This document shows positions 36,085-45,171 of a DNA stretch of 63,320 bases, piece after piece. This stretch comes from Pseudomonadota bacterium. Its GTDB lineage: Bacteria > Pseudomonadota > Gammaproteobacteria > Burkholderiales > Chitinibacteraceae. The DNA is taken from contig JAGTRM010000024.1 in the NCBI GenBank assembly GCA_018261735.1, positions 1 to 63,320 of the forward strand, in the 5' to 3' direction. The notes under the pieces are model-generated. The model was not told where the DNA came from, searched no databases, and saw nothing but the letters and a program-made list of their open reading frames with translations. Position 1 is the first letter of the stretch. The number at the start of each line of letters is the position of its first letter. A program made the position numbers and the translations under genes.

Positions 36085-38385
36085 ATGACTAAACGTTTTT
36101 TTCTGATCCTGTTCGGCGCTATCAGCGGCCTGGCATTAATTGGGGCAGCTTTGGTACTACTGGCTGTCATTCTCACTTACCCCAAACTGCCTTCCCTCGA
36201 AGCGCTGACAGATTACCACCCCAAAATTCCTTTGCGGGTTTATTCGGCGGACAATGTGCTGATTGGCGAGTTCGGCGAGGAAAAACGCTCGTTCACGCCC
36301 ATCAGCGAAACGCCAAAAGTCATGAAAAACGCGCTTCTGGCCGCCGAAGATGAGCGTTTCTACCAGCATGGCGGGGTAGATTACATCGGCGTATTGCGTG
36401 CGATGGTCAGCAATCTGCTGTCCGGCCGGTCCGCCTCGGGCGCGAGTACGATCACCATGCAAGTGGCGCGTAATTTCTATCTGTCCAATGAAAAGACTTT
36501 TTCACGCAAATTCAATGAAGCACTGCTCTCTTTCAAAATTGAACACAATTTGACCAAAGACCAGATTCTGGAGCTTTATATCAACCAGATCTATTTGGGA
36601 CAGCGCGCCCATGGTTTTGCCGCAGCGGCGCAGATTTATTTCGGCAAAGAGCTTTCCAGACTGAGTATTGCCGAAGCCGCCATGCTGGCCGGCTTGCCTA
36701 AAGCGCCTTCTGCCTACAATCCCGTGGTGAATCCCAATCGCGCCAAACTGCGCCAGATGTATGTATTGCGGCGCATGCACGAGCTGCGTTTTATTACCGA
36801 TGCGGAATTTGAGGCTGCCAAAATCGAGAAGTTGGATGTCAAACAATCCGGCCAGGCTTTCCCGGTACACGCAGAATATGTTGCAGAAATGGCACGGCAA
36901 ATGATGGCCGAACGCTACAAGGACGGCATTTACACAGAAGGATTCCGGGTTTACACCACAATCGACAGCAAGCAACAGGCTGCTGCCTACCAGGCTTTGC
37001 GGCAGGGCTTGATGGATTACGACCTGCGCCACGGTTATCGCGGCGCCGAAGCGTTTCTTGATGTCGGTCTGCTCGGCAACGAGGAAGCCCTGGACGAAGC
37101 ACTGGCCGATTTCAAGGAGGCGGAAGAAATCCGTCTTGCCGTCATTCTCGAAGCGAGTCCCAAGGCGATCCGCGCCTATATCCGCGGCCGGGACAGCGTA
37201 ACGGTGGAAGGCGACGGCTTGAAACTCGCCCGCGCACTGCTTTCAGACAAGGCCCCGCCCGCTTCGCGGCTGCGCCCCGGCGCGGTGATCCGTCTGCGCC
37301 AGACCGACAAGGGCTGGATGGTTACCCAATTGCCGCAGGTCGAAGGCGCCCTGGTTTCGCTTGATCCGTTCAATGGCGCGGTCAAGGCCCTGGTGGGCGG
37401 GTTCGATTTCAACCGCAGTGCGTTCAACCATGCCACGCAGGCCTGGCGCCAGCCCGGCTCCAGCTTCAAGCCCTTTATTTATTCAGCCGGACTGGAACGC
37501 GGCGTTACGCCGGCCACGCTGATCAACGACGCCCCGCTGGTGATCAGCCCGGAACAAACCGGGGGGCAAAGCTGGGAGCCGAAGAACTTCGATGGCAAGT
37601 TTGCCGGCATGATGACCGTACGCAATGCGCTGACCCTGTCCAAGAACCTGGTTTCCATCCGTATCCTGCAAGCCATTTCCCCCCAGTATGCGCAGCAGCA
37701 CATCACCCGCTTCGGCTTCAACCCGAAGAACCACCCGGCCTATCTGACGATGGCGCTGGGGGCAGGTTCGGTCACGCCGATGCAGATGGCCGAGGGCTAT
37801 TCCGTGTTTGCCAATACCGGCTACCGCGTTCACTCCCATTTCGTGACCCGGATCGAAGACCGTGCCGGCAAGGTACTGGCCAAGATGGAACCTGAAGTGG
37901 CCGGTGAAAACGCGCCGCGCACGCTGGATGCGCGCAATGCCTTCGTTATGACCAACATGATGCACGATGTCGTTCGTTTCGGTACGGCCGCCAAGGCGCG
38001 TGCGCTGGGGCGCAATGATCTCGCGGGGAAAACCGGTACCACCAACGACACCAACGATGCCTGGTTTGCCGGCTTCCAGCCCCGGCTGGTTGCCATCGTC
38101 TGGATTGGCTTCGATCAGCCCAAATCGCTGGGCGGCAGCGAAACCGGGGGCGCCGCAGCCTTGCCGGTATGGATCAACTACATGTCCAAGGCACTGAAGG
38201 ATCAGCCGGAATATGAATACCCGATGCCGGAAGGCGTGATGGTGCAAACGTTGCAAACCGAAAAGGGACTACAGCCTGAATACTTCTTCAGCGAGTTCCC
38301 CCAGACCAACCCGGAACTGGGTCTGGGCAGCAGCAGCGGTGGCAGCGTGGCGCCCCTGGAAGAGATCAAGAATCTTCTATTCTGA
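36085..38385 (+). CDS. mrcA: penicillin-binding protein 1A (class A)
   Basis: The 766-residue protein makes and cross-links peptidoglycan. After one membrane anchor (residues 5-30) it has the glycosyltransferase motifs AAEDERFYQHGGVD, GASTITMQVARNF and KILELYINQIYLGQ-like, an OB-type insert, and the transpeptidase with the active Ser in QPGSSFKPF, SKN in LSKNLVS and the KTG in LAGKTGTTNDTND. Divergence from pilMNOPQ is the usual order in Beta- and Gammaproteobacteria. ATG 36085 is preferred over TTG 36076; the ribosome site is weak. Confidence 0.94.
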   Translation: MTKRFFLILFGAISGLALIGAALVLLAVILTYPKLPSLEALTDYHPKIPLRVYSADNVLIGEFGEEKRSFTPISETPKVMKNALLAAEDERFYQHGGVDYIGVLRAMVSNLLSGRSASGASTITMQVARNFYLSNEKTFSRKFNEALLSFKIEHNLTKDQILELYINQIYLGQRAHGFAAAAQIYFGKELSRLSIAEAAMLAGLPKAPSAYNPVVNPNRAKLRQMYVLRRMHELRFITDAEFEAAKIEKLDVKQSGQAFPVHAEYVAEMARQMMAERYKDGIYTEGFRVYTTIDSKQQAAAYQALRQGLMDYDLRHGYRGAEAFLDVGLLGNEEALDEALADFKEAEEIRLAVILEASPKAIRAYIRGRDSVTVEGDGLKLARALLSDKAPPASRLRPGAVIRLRQTDKGWMVTQLPQVEGALVSLDPFNGAVKALVGGFDFNRSAFNHATQAWRQPGSSFKPFIYSAGLERGVTPATLINDAPLVISPEQTGGQSWEPKNFDGKFAGMMTVRNALTLSKNLVSIRILQAISPQYAQQHITRFGFNPKNHPAYLTMALGAGSVTPMQMAEGYSVFANTGYRVHSHFVTRIEDRAGKVLAKMEPEVAGENAPRTLDARNAFVMTNMMHDVVRFGTAAKARALGRNDLAGKTGTTNDTNDAWFAGFQPRLVAIVWIGFDQPKSLGGSETGGAAALPVWINYMSKALKDQPEYEYPMPEGVMVQTLQTEKGLQPEYFFSEFPQTNPELGLGSSSGGSVAPLEEIKNLLF

Positions 38386-38438
38386 AATTGGTCGCCCACC
38401 GTTGGGTTCTGTTGAAGCTTGATCCTTGAGGAGGCAGC

Positions 38439-39026
38439 ATGGCCCGTCCCGGCAGTGAACGCTCATCAACGGCCTTGCGCGCGGAAATCGCCGCGCGGGC
38501 CGCACGCCTGATCGCAGAAGGTCACATGAATGATCTGGCGCAGGCCAAGCGCAAGGCGGCCCACCAGATGGGTGTTACCGACGGGCGGGCACTGCCTTCC
38601 AACCAGGAAGTCGGGGACGCACTCCACCAGTACCGTGCCGTTTACAACCCGGAGCACCCGGAGTTGCTGCGCGACCTGCGCCAGAAAGCCGCTTACCTGA
38701 TGCACTTCTTTGCCGCCTACCGGCCGTACCTGACCGGTTCGGTGCTGTCCGGAACGGCAGGGGAGCACTCCAACATCAACCTGCTGCTGTATCACGACGA
38801 TCCCAAAGCCGTGGAATTCTTCCTGCTGGACCAGAAAATCGATTACCAGCACAACGAAAATGCCGGCATCCAGCATGTCGCCGGCTATCCGACCCTGTCA
38901 TTCTGGTATGACGAGACCCCGGTACTGCTGCACGTGCGGCCGCTCTCGGCCGAACGCAACGCCAGCCACCGGGAAGATCGTGCCACGCTGGCCGAGGTGG
39001 AGCGCCTGCTGCTGCCGGCAGCGTGA
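38439..39026 (+). CDS. nucleotidyltransferase-like protein, probably inactive
   Basis: The 195-residue protein has a helical N-terminal half, including a segment seen in similar beta- and gammaproteobacterial proteins (AKRKAAHQMGV), and a C-terminal part like a minimal nucleotidyltransferase: RPYLTGSVLSGTAGEHSNINLLLYHDD. In active enzymes the two metal-binding acids follow the GS turn as D-x-D; here they read N-I-N, so catalysis looks lost. A perfect GAGGAGG ribosome site precedes the ATG. No function is known to me; it may bind nucleotide or RNA. Confidence 0.6.
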   Translation: MARPGSERSSTALRAEIAARAARLIAEGHMNDLAQAKRKAAHQMGVTDGRALPSNQEVGDALHQYRAVYNPEHPELLRDLRQKAAYLMHFFAAYRPYLTGSVLSGTAGEHSNINLLLYHDDPKAVEFFLLDQKIDYQHNENAGIQHVAGYPTLSFWYDETPVLLHVRPLSAERNASHREDRATLAEVERLLLPAA

Positions 39027-39122
39027 AGCACATGTGGCAGTACCTGTGCTGCGTGCTATAACGGCCCATGAGGCAATTCCGATTGGCAGGCCAAGCACTT
39101 TGGCCCAACTCGAAACCCGCGC

Positions 39123-39869
39123 ATGCCCGACCACTTCACCCTTGAACCGATCCAGCCGGACGACCCCGCGCCATTCCTGATCCAGGATCCGGAGGAGGTG
39201 CAGCATTTGCTGATGCGTCTAGCCAGGCATCCGGAACTCGTCTGCCTTTACCCCGCAGAGCGGCGCGAACCGTTTGCACTGAGCGCGCTGTTGCAGGTTG
39301 CACAGGACCATCTGGTTTTTGATGCCAGCCCGGACGAGCGTACCCTCGCGCTATTGCTCGGTGCGCCGTACATGGTCTGCGTCAGCAGCCTGGACCACGT
39401 GCATATTCAATTCGACGCGCCAGCTCCCCGGGCCATCACGCACCAAGGACGCCGCGCCGTACGCACCGATCGCCCTTCTGCCTTGCTGCATTTGCAGCGA
39501 CGCGATTACTTCCGCCTCTCCGTTCCTGTGCACCAGCAGGTGTACTGCCGCATTCCGCAGCACGACGACCCGGCTTTTATCGAGGCCGAAGTCGCCGATA
39601 TCAGCCTTGGTGGCGTCAGCCTGCTTGGGCCCTTGCCGTCGCTGCTGTTGCTGCCGGGCATGCGTCTCGCCAGCTGCCGGATCGAGCTGCCGGAAGTCGG
39701 CGTCATTCAGGTCGATTTGCTGGTCTGCGCCACGCGCGCGGTCACCGCGCGACACGACCCGCGCTCGCTGCGCATCGGCTGCCGTTTCATCCAGCTCAAC
39801 GGTAGCAGCCAGACCTTGGTCCAGCGTTATATCAACCGCATCGAACGCAGCCGGATTGCCCGCGAATGA
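39123..39869 (+). CDS. YcgR-family PilZ protein (c-di-GMP effector)
   Basis: The 248-residue protein has an N-terminal YcgR-like beta domain (residues 20-115) and a PilZ domain with the c-di-GMP motifs RRDYFRL (R-x-x-x-R type) and DISLGGVSLLG (D-x-S-x-x-G). YcgR slows the flagellar motor when c-di-GMP is high; in a non-flagellated cell it could act on another target. No flagellar gene is in the window. It overlaps the next gene by four bases, a pairing with no evident functional logic. Confidence 0.85.
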   Translation: MPDHFTLEPIQPDDPAPFLIQDPEEVQHLLMRLARHPELVCLYPAERREPFALSALLQVAQDHLVFDASPDERTLALLLGAPYMVCVSSLDHVHIQFDAPAPRAITHQGRRAVRTDRPSALLHLQRRDYFRLSVPVHQQVYCRIPQHDDPAFIEAEVADISLGGVSLLGPLPSLLLLPGMRLASCRIELPEVGVIQVDLLVCATRAVTARHDPRSLRIGCRFIQLNGSSQTLVQRYINRIERSRIARE

Positions 39870-41257
39870 ACACTTCTTTCCCAACGCTGGCCGAACTGCG
39901 CCAGATCGAAACCGATGCGCTGGCAGCCGGCTTGCCCTTGATGGAGCGCGCCGGCCATCGCGCCGCCCATCTGGTCCTGGCCTGGCCGGCAGACATCCGA
40001 AAAGTGGTCGTGCTGGCCGGCCCCGGCAATAACGGCGGCGATGGTCTGGTGTGCGCCCGTGAACTGCAGCAAGCGGGGCTGGATGTCGTCGTCTGCCCGC
40101 TTTCCGCCCTGCCCGATTTTTCCGCTGCCGATCTGATCGTGGATGCCCTGTTCGGCATCGGCCTGGCCCGTGATCTCGATGGCGCAGCCCGTGCCCTGGT
40201 GGAAGCCGCCAACAATAGCGGGAAACCCGTGCTGGCCATCGATACGCCGAGCGGGCTGGATGCCTACAGCGGTGCAATCAGAGGGACGGCCATCCGCGCC
40301 AGCAAAACCCTGACATTCATTGCCGACAAGCCTGGCCTGCATACCGGAGCAGGGTGCGATTGCGCCGGGGAAATCATCGTTGAATCGCTCGGCTTGACTC
40401 TGCCCCCCGCATCAGCAGCCAGCGGCGAACTGGTCGACACGCCGCCAGCGGCATTGCGCCAGTTGCGCCGGCAAGCGAATACGCACAAGGGCCAGTTTGG
40501 CACCCTGGCCATCTTTGGTGGCGCCAGCGGCATGCTCGGCGCGCCGCTGCTGGCCGGCCGCGCTGCGCTGAAACTAGGGGCAGGCAAGGTGCATTTGGGG
40601 TTTCTTGCGCCCGATCATCCCGCACTGGACCCGCAGCAGCCGGAACTGATGCTGCATGATGCAGCGAGCCTGCTCGCGGCACACGACTTCAGTCATCTGG
40701 TTGCCGGACCCGGCTTCGGCCAAAGCGAATTCGCGCTCGATCTGCTCGGCCGGCTGCTGGCTTGCCCGCAGCCCCTGTTGCTGGACGCCGATGCGCTGAA
40801 CCTGATCGCCGCGCACCCGGCACTGCAGACCCGGCTATGCCAGCGCAGCAGCGCAACGATCCTCACGCCCCACCCCGCCGAAGCGGCACGCCTGCTCGGC
40901 ACCACTACCCAGGCGGTGCAAGCGGACAGGATTGCCGCCGCGCAAACGCTGGCGCAACGCCTGAACAGCATCGTGCTGCTCAAGGGTGCCGGATCGGTCT
41001 GCAGCGACGAAAAACGCTGGAGCCTCAATGCCAGCGGCAACGCGGCCTTGAGCAATGCCGGTCAGGGCGACACGCTCTGCGGCATTGTTGCCGCTTTGCT
41101 CGGACAGGGACTGGATGCCTTCGAGGCCACGCGCTGCGCCGCCTGGCTGCATGGTGCCGCCGCGGATGAATGGCGCAAAACGCACCCGGCCGGCATCGGC
41201 TTGAGCGCAAGCGAAGTCATCGACCTCGCCCGCGACCTGCTCAACCTGCAGGTGTAG
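39866..41257 (+). CDS. nnr: bifunctional NAD(P)HX epimerase/dehydratase
   Basis: The 463-residue enzyme repairs hydrated NADH and NADPH. The N-terminal half is the epimerase (LPLMERAGHRAAHLVL, LAGPGNNGGDGLVCARELQ, IDTPSGLDAYSG) and the C-terminal half is the ADP-dependent dehydratase (KGQFGTLAIFGGASGMLGAP, LTPHPAEAARLL, LLKGAGSV, SNAGQGDTLCGIVAALL). It is shorter than E. coli Nnr (515), mainly in loops. Its 3' end overlaps the convergent flavoprotein gene by 17 bases. Confidence 0.92.
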   Translation: MNTSFPTLAELRQIETDALAAGLPLMERAGHRAAHLVLAWPADIRKVVVLAGPGNNGGDGLVCARELQQAGLDVVVCPLSALPDFSAADLIVDALFGIGLARDLDGAARALVEAANNSGKPVLAIDTPSGLDAYSGAIRGTAIRASKTLTFIADKPGLHTGAGCDCAGEIIVESLGLTLPPASAASGELVDTPPAALRQLRRQANTHKGQFGTLAIFGGASGMLGAPLLAGRAALKLGAGKVHLGFLAPDHPALDPQQPELMLHDAASLLAAHDFSHLVAGPGFGQSEFALDLLGRLLACPQPLLLDADALNLIAAHPALQTRLCQRSSATILTPHPAEAARLLGTTTQAVQADRIAAAQTLAQRLNSIVLLKGAGSVCSDEKRWSLNASGNAALSNAGQGDTLCGIVAALLGQGLDAFEATRCAAWLHGAAADEWRKTHPAGIGLSASEVIDLARDLLNLQV

Positions 41258-42494
41258 CTGCCTGGTTTTCCAGCCAGGCCAGCGCGCCCAGCCCTGCGGC
41301 GCGGCCACTGGCAAAACACGCCGTCAGCAGATAGCCGCCGGTCGGCGCTTCCCAGTCCAGCATCTCGCCGGCGCAGAATATGCCGGGCAGAGTTTTGAGC
41401 ATCAGGCCGACATCCAGCGCCTCGAACACCACGCCGCCGGCACTGCTGATCGCTTCATCGAGCGGGCGCGGCGCGACCAAACGCAGGGGTAGCGCCTTGA
41501 TCGCGGCAGCCAGCAAAACCGGATCGGCGAAGTCGGCCTTGGCAACCAGTTCGCGCAATAGTCCGACCTTCACGCCTTCCAGCCCCAGCTTGCGACGCAA
41601 GTGGTTCGCCATCGAATCGGCCCCGCGCGGCCGCGACAACGCCTCGGTGACCCGTTCCAGCGATTTGTCCGGCATCAGGTCCAGATGCTTCGTCGCCACC
41701 CCGTTGGCGGCGATCTCGTCGCGCATCCCGGACGACAGCGCATAGATCAGGCTGCCCTCGACCCCGCTGGCCGTGACCACGAATTCGCCGCGGCGCTGCA
41801 CCCGCTTGCCGGTGGAATCGACAAAATCCAGCGCCACCGACTTGAGCGGTTGGCCGGCAAAGCGCGTACTGAAGTGCTCGCTCCAGCCCACGTCGAAACC
41901 GCAATTGGCCGGCCGCAGCGGTGCGACCCCGATTCCCTGCGCTTCCAGCAGCGGCACCCAGGCGCCATCCGACCCCAGCCGCGCCCAGCTGCCGCCGCCC
42001 AGCGCCAGCACCACCGCATCGGCCGCCACCGCAATTTCGCCCTCCGGACCGGCCAGGCGCAAGCGTCCGGCCTGATCCCAGCCCTGCCAATGATGGCGTA
42101 CATGAATGGCCACCCCGGCGCCTCGCAAGCGGTGCAGCCAGGCTCGCAACAGCGGCGCAGCCTTCATTTCGCGCGGGAAAACCCGCCCGGAGGAACCGAC
42201 AAAGGTCTCGACGCCCAACGCGTGTACCCATTCACGCAAGGCATCCGGACCGAACGCATCCAGCAGCGGTTCGATTTGTGCCCTGCGGGCGCCATAGCGC
42301 GAAAGGAAGGGCTCACGCGGCTCGGAATGGGTGATATTCAAGCCGCCCTTGCCGGCCAGCAAAAACTTGCGCCCGACCGAGGGCATCGCGTCGTACAACA
42401 CTACGTTCACGCCACCCTGGATCAGCATCTCGGCCGCCATCAGCCCGGCCGGACCGCCGCCGATCACGGCCACGGTTGGCGCGCATTTTTTCAT
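41241..42494 (-). CDS. HI0933/BaiN-family NAD(P)/FAD-dependent oxidoreductase
   Basis: The 417-residue flavoprotein has the FAD-binding GxGxxG in TVAVIGGGPAGLMAAEML, the family stretch RKFLLAGKGGLNITHSE, VLALGGGSWARLGSDG and the C-terminal SAGGVVFEALD...LPGIFCAGEMLDWEAPTGG pattern. The physiological substrate is not known for the bacterial group. ATG 42494 begins just before the nucleotide-binding strand; the open frame runs 54 codons further upstream without family likeness. Confidence 0.88.
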   Translation of the reverse strand: MKKCAPTVAVIGGGPAGLMAAEMLIQGGVNVVLYDAMPSVGRKFLLAGKGGLNITHSEPREPFLSRYGARRAQIEPLLDAFGPDALREWVHALGVETFVGSSGRVFPREMKAAPLLRAWLHRLRGAGVAIHVRHHWQGWDQAGRLRLAGPEGEIAVAADAVVLALGGGSWARLGSDGAWVPLLEAQGIGVAPLRPANCGFDVGWSEHFSTRFAGQPLKSVALDFVDSTGKRVQRRGEFVVTASGVEGSLIYALSSGMRDEIAANGVATKHLDLMPDKSLERVTEALSRPRGADSMANHLRRKLGLEGVKVGLLRELVAKADFADPVLLAAAIKALPLRLVAPRPLDEAISSAGGVVFEALDVGLMLKTLPGIFCAGEMLDWEAPTGGYLLTACFASGRAAGLGALAWLENQAATPAG

Positions 42495-42714
42495 TTCATT
42501 CTTCACAAAATTTCTCTTCGAATTAAATCCGCCAAACGGGCATAAAACGGTCTGCGGATGAATCCCTGCCGGTTTTCGGGCAAACGGCAGGAACGATCGC
42601 GCGGCGAGCTTGCCCGGCACGGCCTCAAGTCCCTGCTTCACATTCAGGATGGACAAGAATGACGGACGGGATTATGCGCCGCACGATGCAATGGCGCTCG
42701 CGGAAGGCGGTATA

Positions 42715-43980
42715 TCAGGCTGCGTTCGCGGTTTTCACGGGCAGGCGTACGACAACCGAGGAGCCTTTGCCCAAGGTGCTGGATACATCGATTCGGCCAC
42801 CGTGTGCCTTGATGATTCCATAGGCAGTGGCCAGCCCCATGCCGGAACCTTTGCCCACCGGCCTGGTGGTGAAAAAAGGTTCAAATATCCGCGGAAGCAC
42901 TTCGGGCGCGATACCGCTGCCCGTGTCGGCGATTTCGACCCAGACCATGTCATCGGCCTGCCCGGTTCTAATGGTGATTTCGCCATGGGTTTCAATCGCC
43001 TGTGCCGCATTGGCAAGAATGCTCATGAAGACGTAATTGATCTGTGACGGCAGGCAATACACTTCCGGGGTCTTGCCATAGTCCCGCTGCAAACTGCATT
43101 TCCCGGCCATTTCGTTGTGGATCACACTGAGTACGTTTTCCAGGCTCTGCGGAATATCGAGCCAGGTCCATTCGTCCGCCGCGCCCTCCTGGGAAAACTC
43201 TCTCAATCCCTGCACAATTTTGCGCACCCGCTCGATGCCTTTGCGCGATTCATCCAGCAGATCGGTCAGGTCCTCATGCATGAAATCGAAATCGATCACC
43301 TTCTTCAAGCCGTTGATCTTTGCCAGGCAATCCGCAGTCACGCTGCCATTGGCTTCGATCTCGTCATACTGTTCAATCAGGCTCAGTAGCGCATGGATAT
43401 ATTTTTCCAGAGTACCCAGATTGGATTGGATAAAGCCAATCGGGTTATTGATTTCATGCGCCATGCCTGCCGCCAACTGGCCAATGGCAACCATTTTTTC
43501 CGACTGTTGCAACTGGTTGCGGGCCTTGTCCAGGCTGTTGTTTATTTCAGCCATGTCATGGAAAGCCTGCGCCAGGCTGCGGTGATTTTCCTTGCGCTCG
43601 GAAATATCGCGAAACACGACCACCATTGCGGTACCCGACTGGCTGTCCGGCAACGGATTCATCGAGAACTCAACCGGCAGGATCGTGCCATCCTTGCAAC
43701 TCAGTTGATCCTCCAGATTGAAAATCGAGCCGCCCTGCTCGACCCAGCTCAGCGGATACTCTCCCGGCGGGAAAGGCGAGCCCTTGGGTTTGACCCGGTG
43801 CAACAGCGCCAGCGCATCCTTGCCGATCATTTCCGCCGCGCTCCACCCCAGCAGATTCTGCACGGCCCGATTTACGAACGTGATGCAGTACCTGGCATCC
43901 AAGCCGTAAACGCCTTCGGCGAGGGTATCGAGGATATGTTGATCCTGCGCAGCGCTTGACTCAGCCAAACCAAGATTCAT
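42715..43980 (-). CDS. PAS-domain sensor histidine kinase
   Basis: The 421-residue soluble kinase has a PAS domain (residues 13-135, LAEGVYGLDARYCITFVNRA and a PAC-like VVVFRDISERKE), a coiled coil, the phosphoacceptor His in QLAAGMAHEINNPIGFIQSN and an ATPase domain (LANAAQAI, FEPFFTTRPVGKGSGMGLAT). It is one of four kinases in this region with the same core. It has no attached receiver and no membrane helix. GAGAGG lies six bases before ATG 43980. It diverges from the DctP-type gene. Confidence 0.88.
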   Translation of the reverse strand: MNLGLAESSAAQDQHILDTLAEGVYGLDARYCITFVNRAVQNLLGWSAAEMIGKDALALLHRVKPKGSPFPPGEYPLSWVEQGGSIFNLEDQLSCKDGTILPVEFSMNPLPDSQSGTAMVVVFRDISERKENHRSLAQAFHDMAEINNSLDKARNQLQQSEKMVAIGQLAAGMAHEINNPIGFIQSNLGTLEKYIHALLSLIEQYDEIEANGSVTADCLAKINGLKKVIDFDFMHEDLTDLLDESRKGIERVRKIVQGLREFSQEGAADEWTWLDIPQSLENVLSVIHNEMAGKCSLQRDYGKTPEVYCLPSQINYVFMSILANAAQAIETHGEITIRTGQADDMVWVEIADTGSGIAPEVLPRIFEPFFTTRPVGKGSGMGLATAYGIIKAHGGRIDVSSTLGKGSSVVVRLPVKTANAA

Positions 43981-44173
43981 GACGGGCCTCTCTTGCAGGT
44001 TGCGATTATCCGTGCCACATTCATGCGGCGAATTTCTTACGTTTATATAGCATCCCCCTAGGGTACTCGCCTTACGGAACCCATTATGGCGCGGCCATGG
44101 AACGCTTTTAAAAACGCTATATTGTATCCATCCCGACACTTGTCGGCGGATTTGCGCATGACCGGAGGCTGCG

Positions 44174-45118
44174 ATGAACATGTTCAAACCTTTGCTCCTG
44201 GCCCACCACTGCGCGGAGGATCACCCTTCCCACATTGCAGCCGAACTGTTTGCCGAAGGCGTCGCCACGCGCACGCACGGGCAAGTACAGATTTCGATCT
44301 ATCCGAAGGGCGCATTGGGCGAACTGCCTGAACTGTTGCAGCTGGTGATTGATGGCCGGGTGGATATGTCCTTCCCGCCGCATGACCGCTATGTTGAGCA
44401 CTGCAAAAAGTTCGGCTGCGTGAGCATGCCTTTTGTCTTTGATAATTTTGACCATGCCGACCGGGTCGTGGACGGCGATTTCATGGATTGGGTCACGCCG
44501 GATCTGCGCCAGCTGGGCCTGGAGCCGCTGAGCTGCTGGGATTGGGGCTTCAGGCAGTTTACCAATTCGAAACGGCCGATCCTGCGGCCTGAAGACATGC
44601 GCGGACTCAGGATCCGGATTCCGCCGGTCCAGACCTATAAAACAGCCATTCTGGCGCTAGGCGGGAAAATCGCCCTGGTCGAATATTCTCAGCTGGCTCG
44701 GGCCATGAAGCTGGGAATGGCCGATGGCCAGGAAAACCCCATTTCCGTGATCTACGAACAAAAACTCTATGAAACACAAAAATTTCTTTCGCTGGTGAAT
44801 TACGCCTATGGCTCCATGGTGTACATCATCAACAAAAAGAGTTTTGACGCTCTGACCCAGGTGCAACAGCAGATTCTGCGCGAAGAATCAAAAAAAGCGG
44901 GGCAAATGATGCGCCAGATGATCCGGGTTCAGGAACAGCAACAACTCGTGGCACTGGCCAGGCTGGGCGTACAGATAGTCACCCCCGACGCTGCACCGTT
45001 CAAGGCCGCCATGGCCCCGGCCTATGCCAGGCTGAAAGAAAGCCTGGGGGAAGAAGTTGTTTCTCCTTTCCTGGAAATGGTGGAAAAAAGCCGTCGCACA
45101 CTTGATGCGCCAGGTTGA
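44174..45118 (+). CDS. DctP-type TRAP substrate-binding protein without signal peptide
   Basis: The 314-residue protein is a full DctP-family binding protein: LLLAHHCAEDHPSHIAAELF, QISIYPKGALGELPELLQLV, GLRIRIPPVQTY and the LYETQKFLSLVNYAYGSM region. These are normally periplasmic, but here the mature fold begins at residue 4 and there is no signal. A stop codon at 44159-44161 in the same frame and a perfect GGAGG six bases before the ATG exclude a missed start. No TRAP permease genes are nearby. I infer a cytoplasmic ligand sensor that works with the adjacent kinases. Confidence 0.85.
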   Translation: MNMFKPLLLAHHCAEDHPSHIAAELFAEGVATRTHGQVQISIYPKGALGELPELLQLVIDGRVDMSFPPHDRYVEHCKKFGCVSMPFVFDNFDHADRVVDGDFMDWVTPDLRQLGLEPLSCWDWGFRQFTNSKRPILRPEDMRGLRIRIPPVQTYKTAILALGGKIALVEYSQLARAMKLGMADGQENPISVIYEQKLYETQKFLSLVNYAYGSMVYIINKKSFDALTQVQQQILREESKKAGQMMRQMIRVQEQQQLVALARLGVQIVTPDAAPFKAAMAPAYARLKESLGEEVVSPFLEMVEKSRRTLDAPG

Positions 45119-45171
45119 ATGCATTCAGAAAATACCATAATGACAACTGGCGAGAAAAACGGGCGCAATCG

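Noticed and set aside
44001..44017. Sigma-54 promoter-like TGGCACG...CGCA on the minus strand before the PAS kinase
   Set aside because: The GC of the -12 element is one base too far from the -24 GG, and the site is only about 20 bases from the start codon.
45115..45171. TTG start for the large membrane kinase overlapping the DctP-type stop
   Set aside because: The 19 extra residues are charged and unlike the usual start, and the ATG at 45172 opens directly before the first membrane helix; kept as an alternative only.
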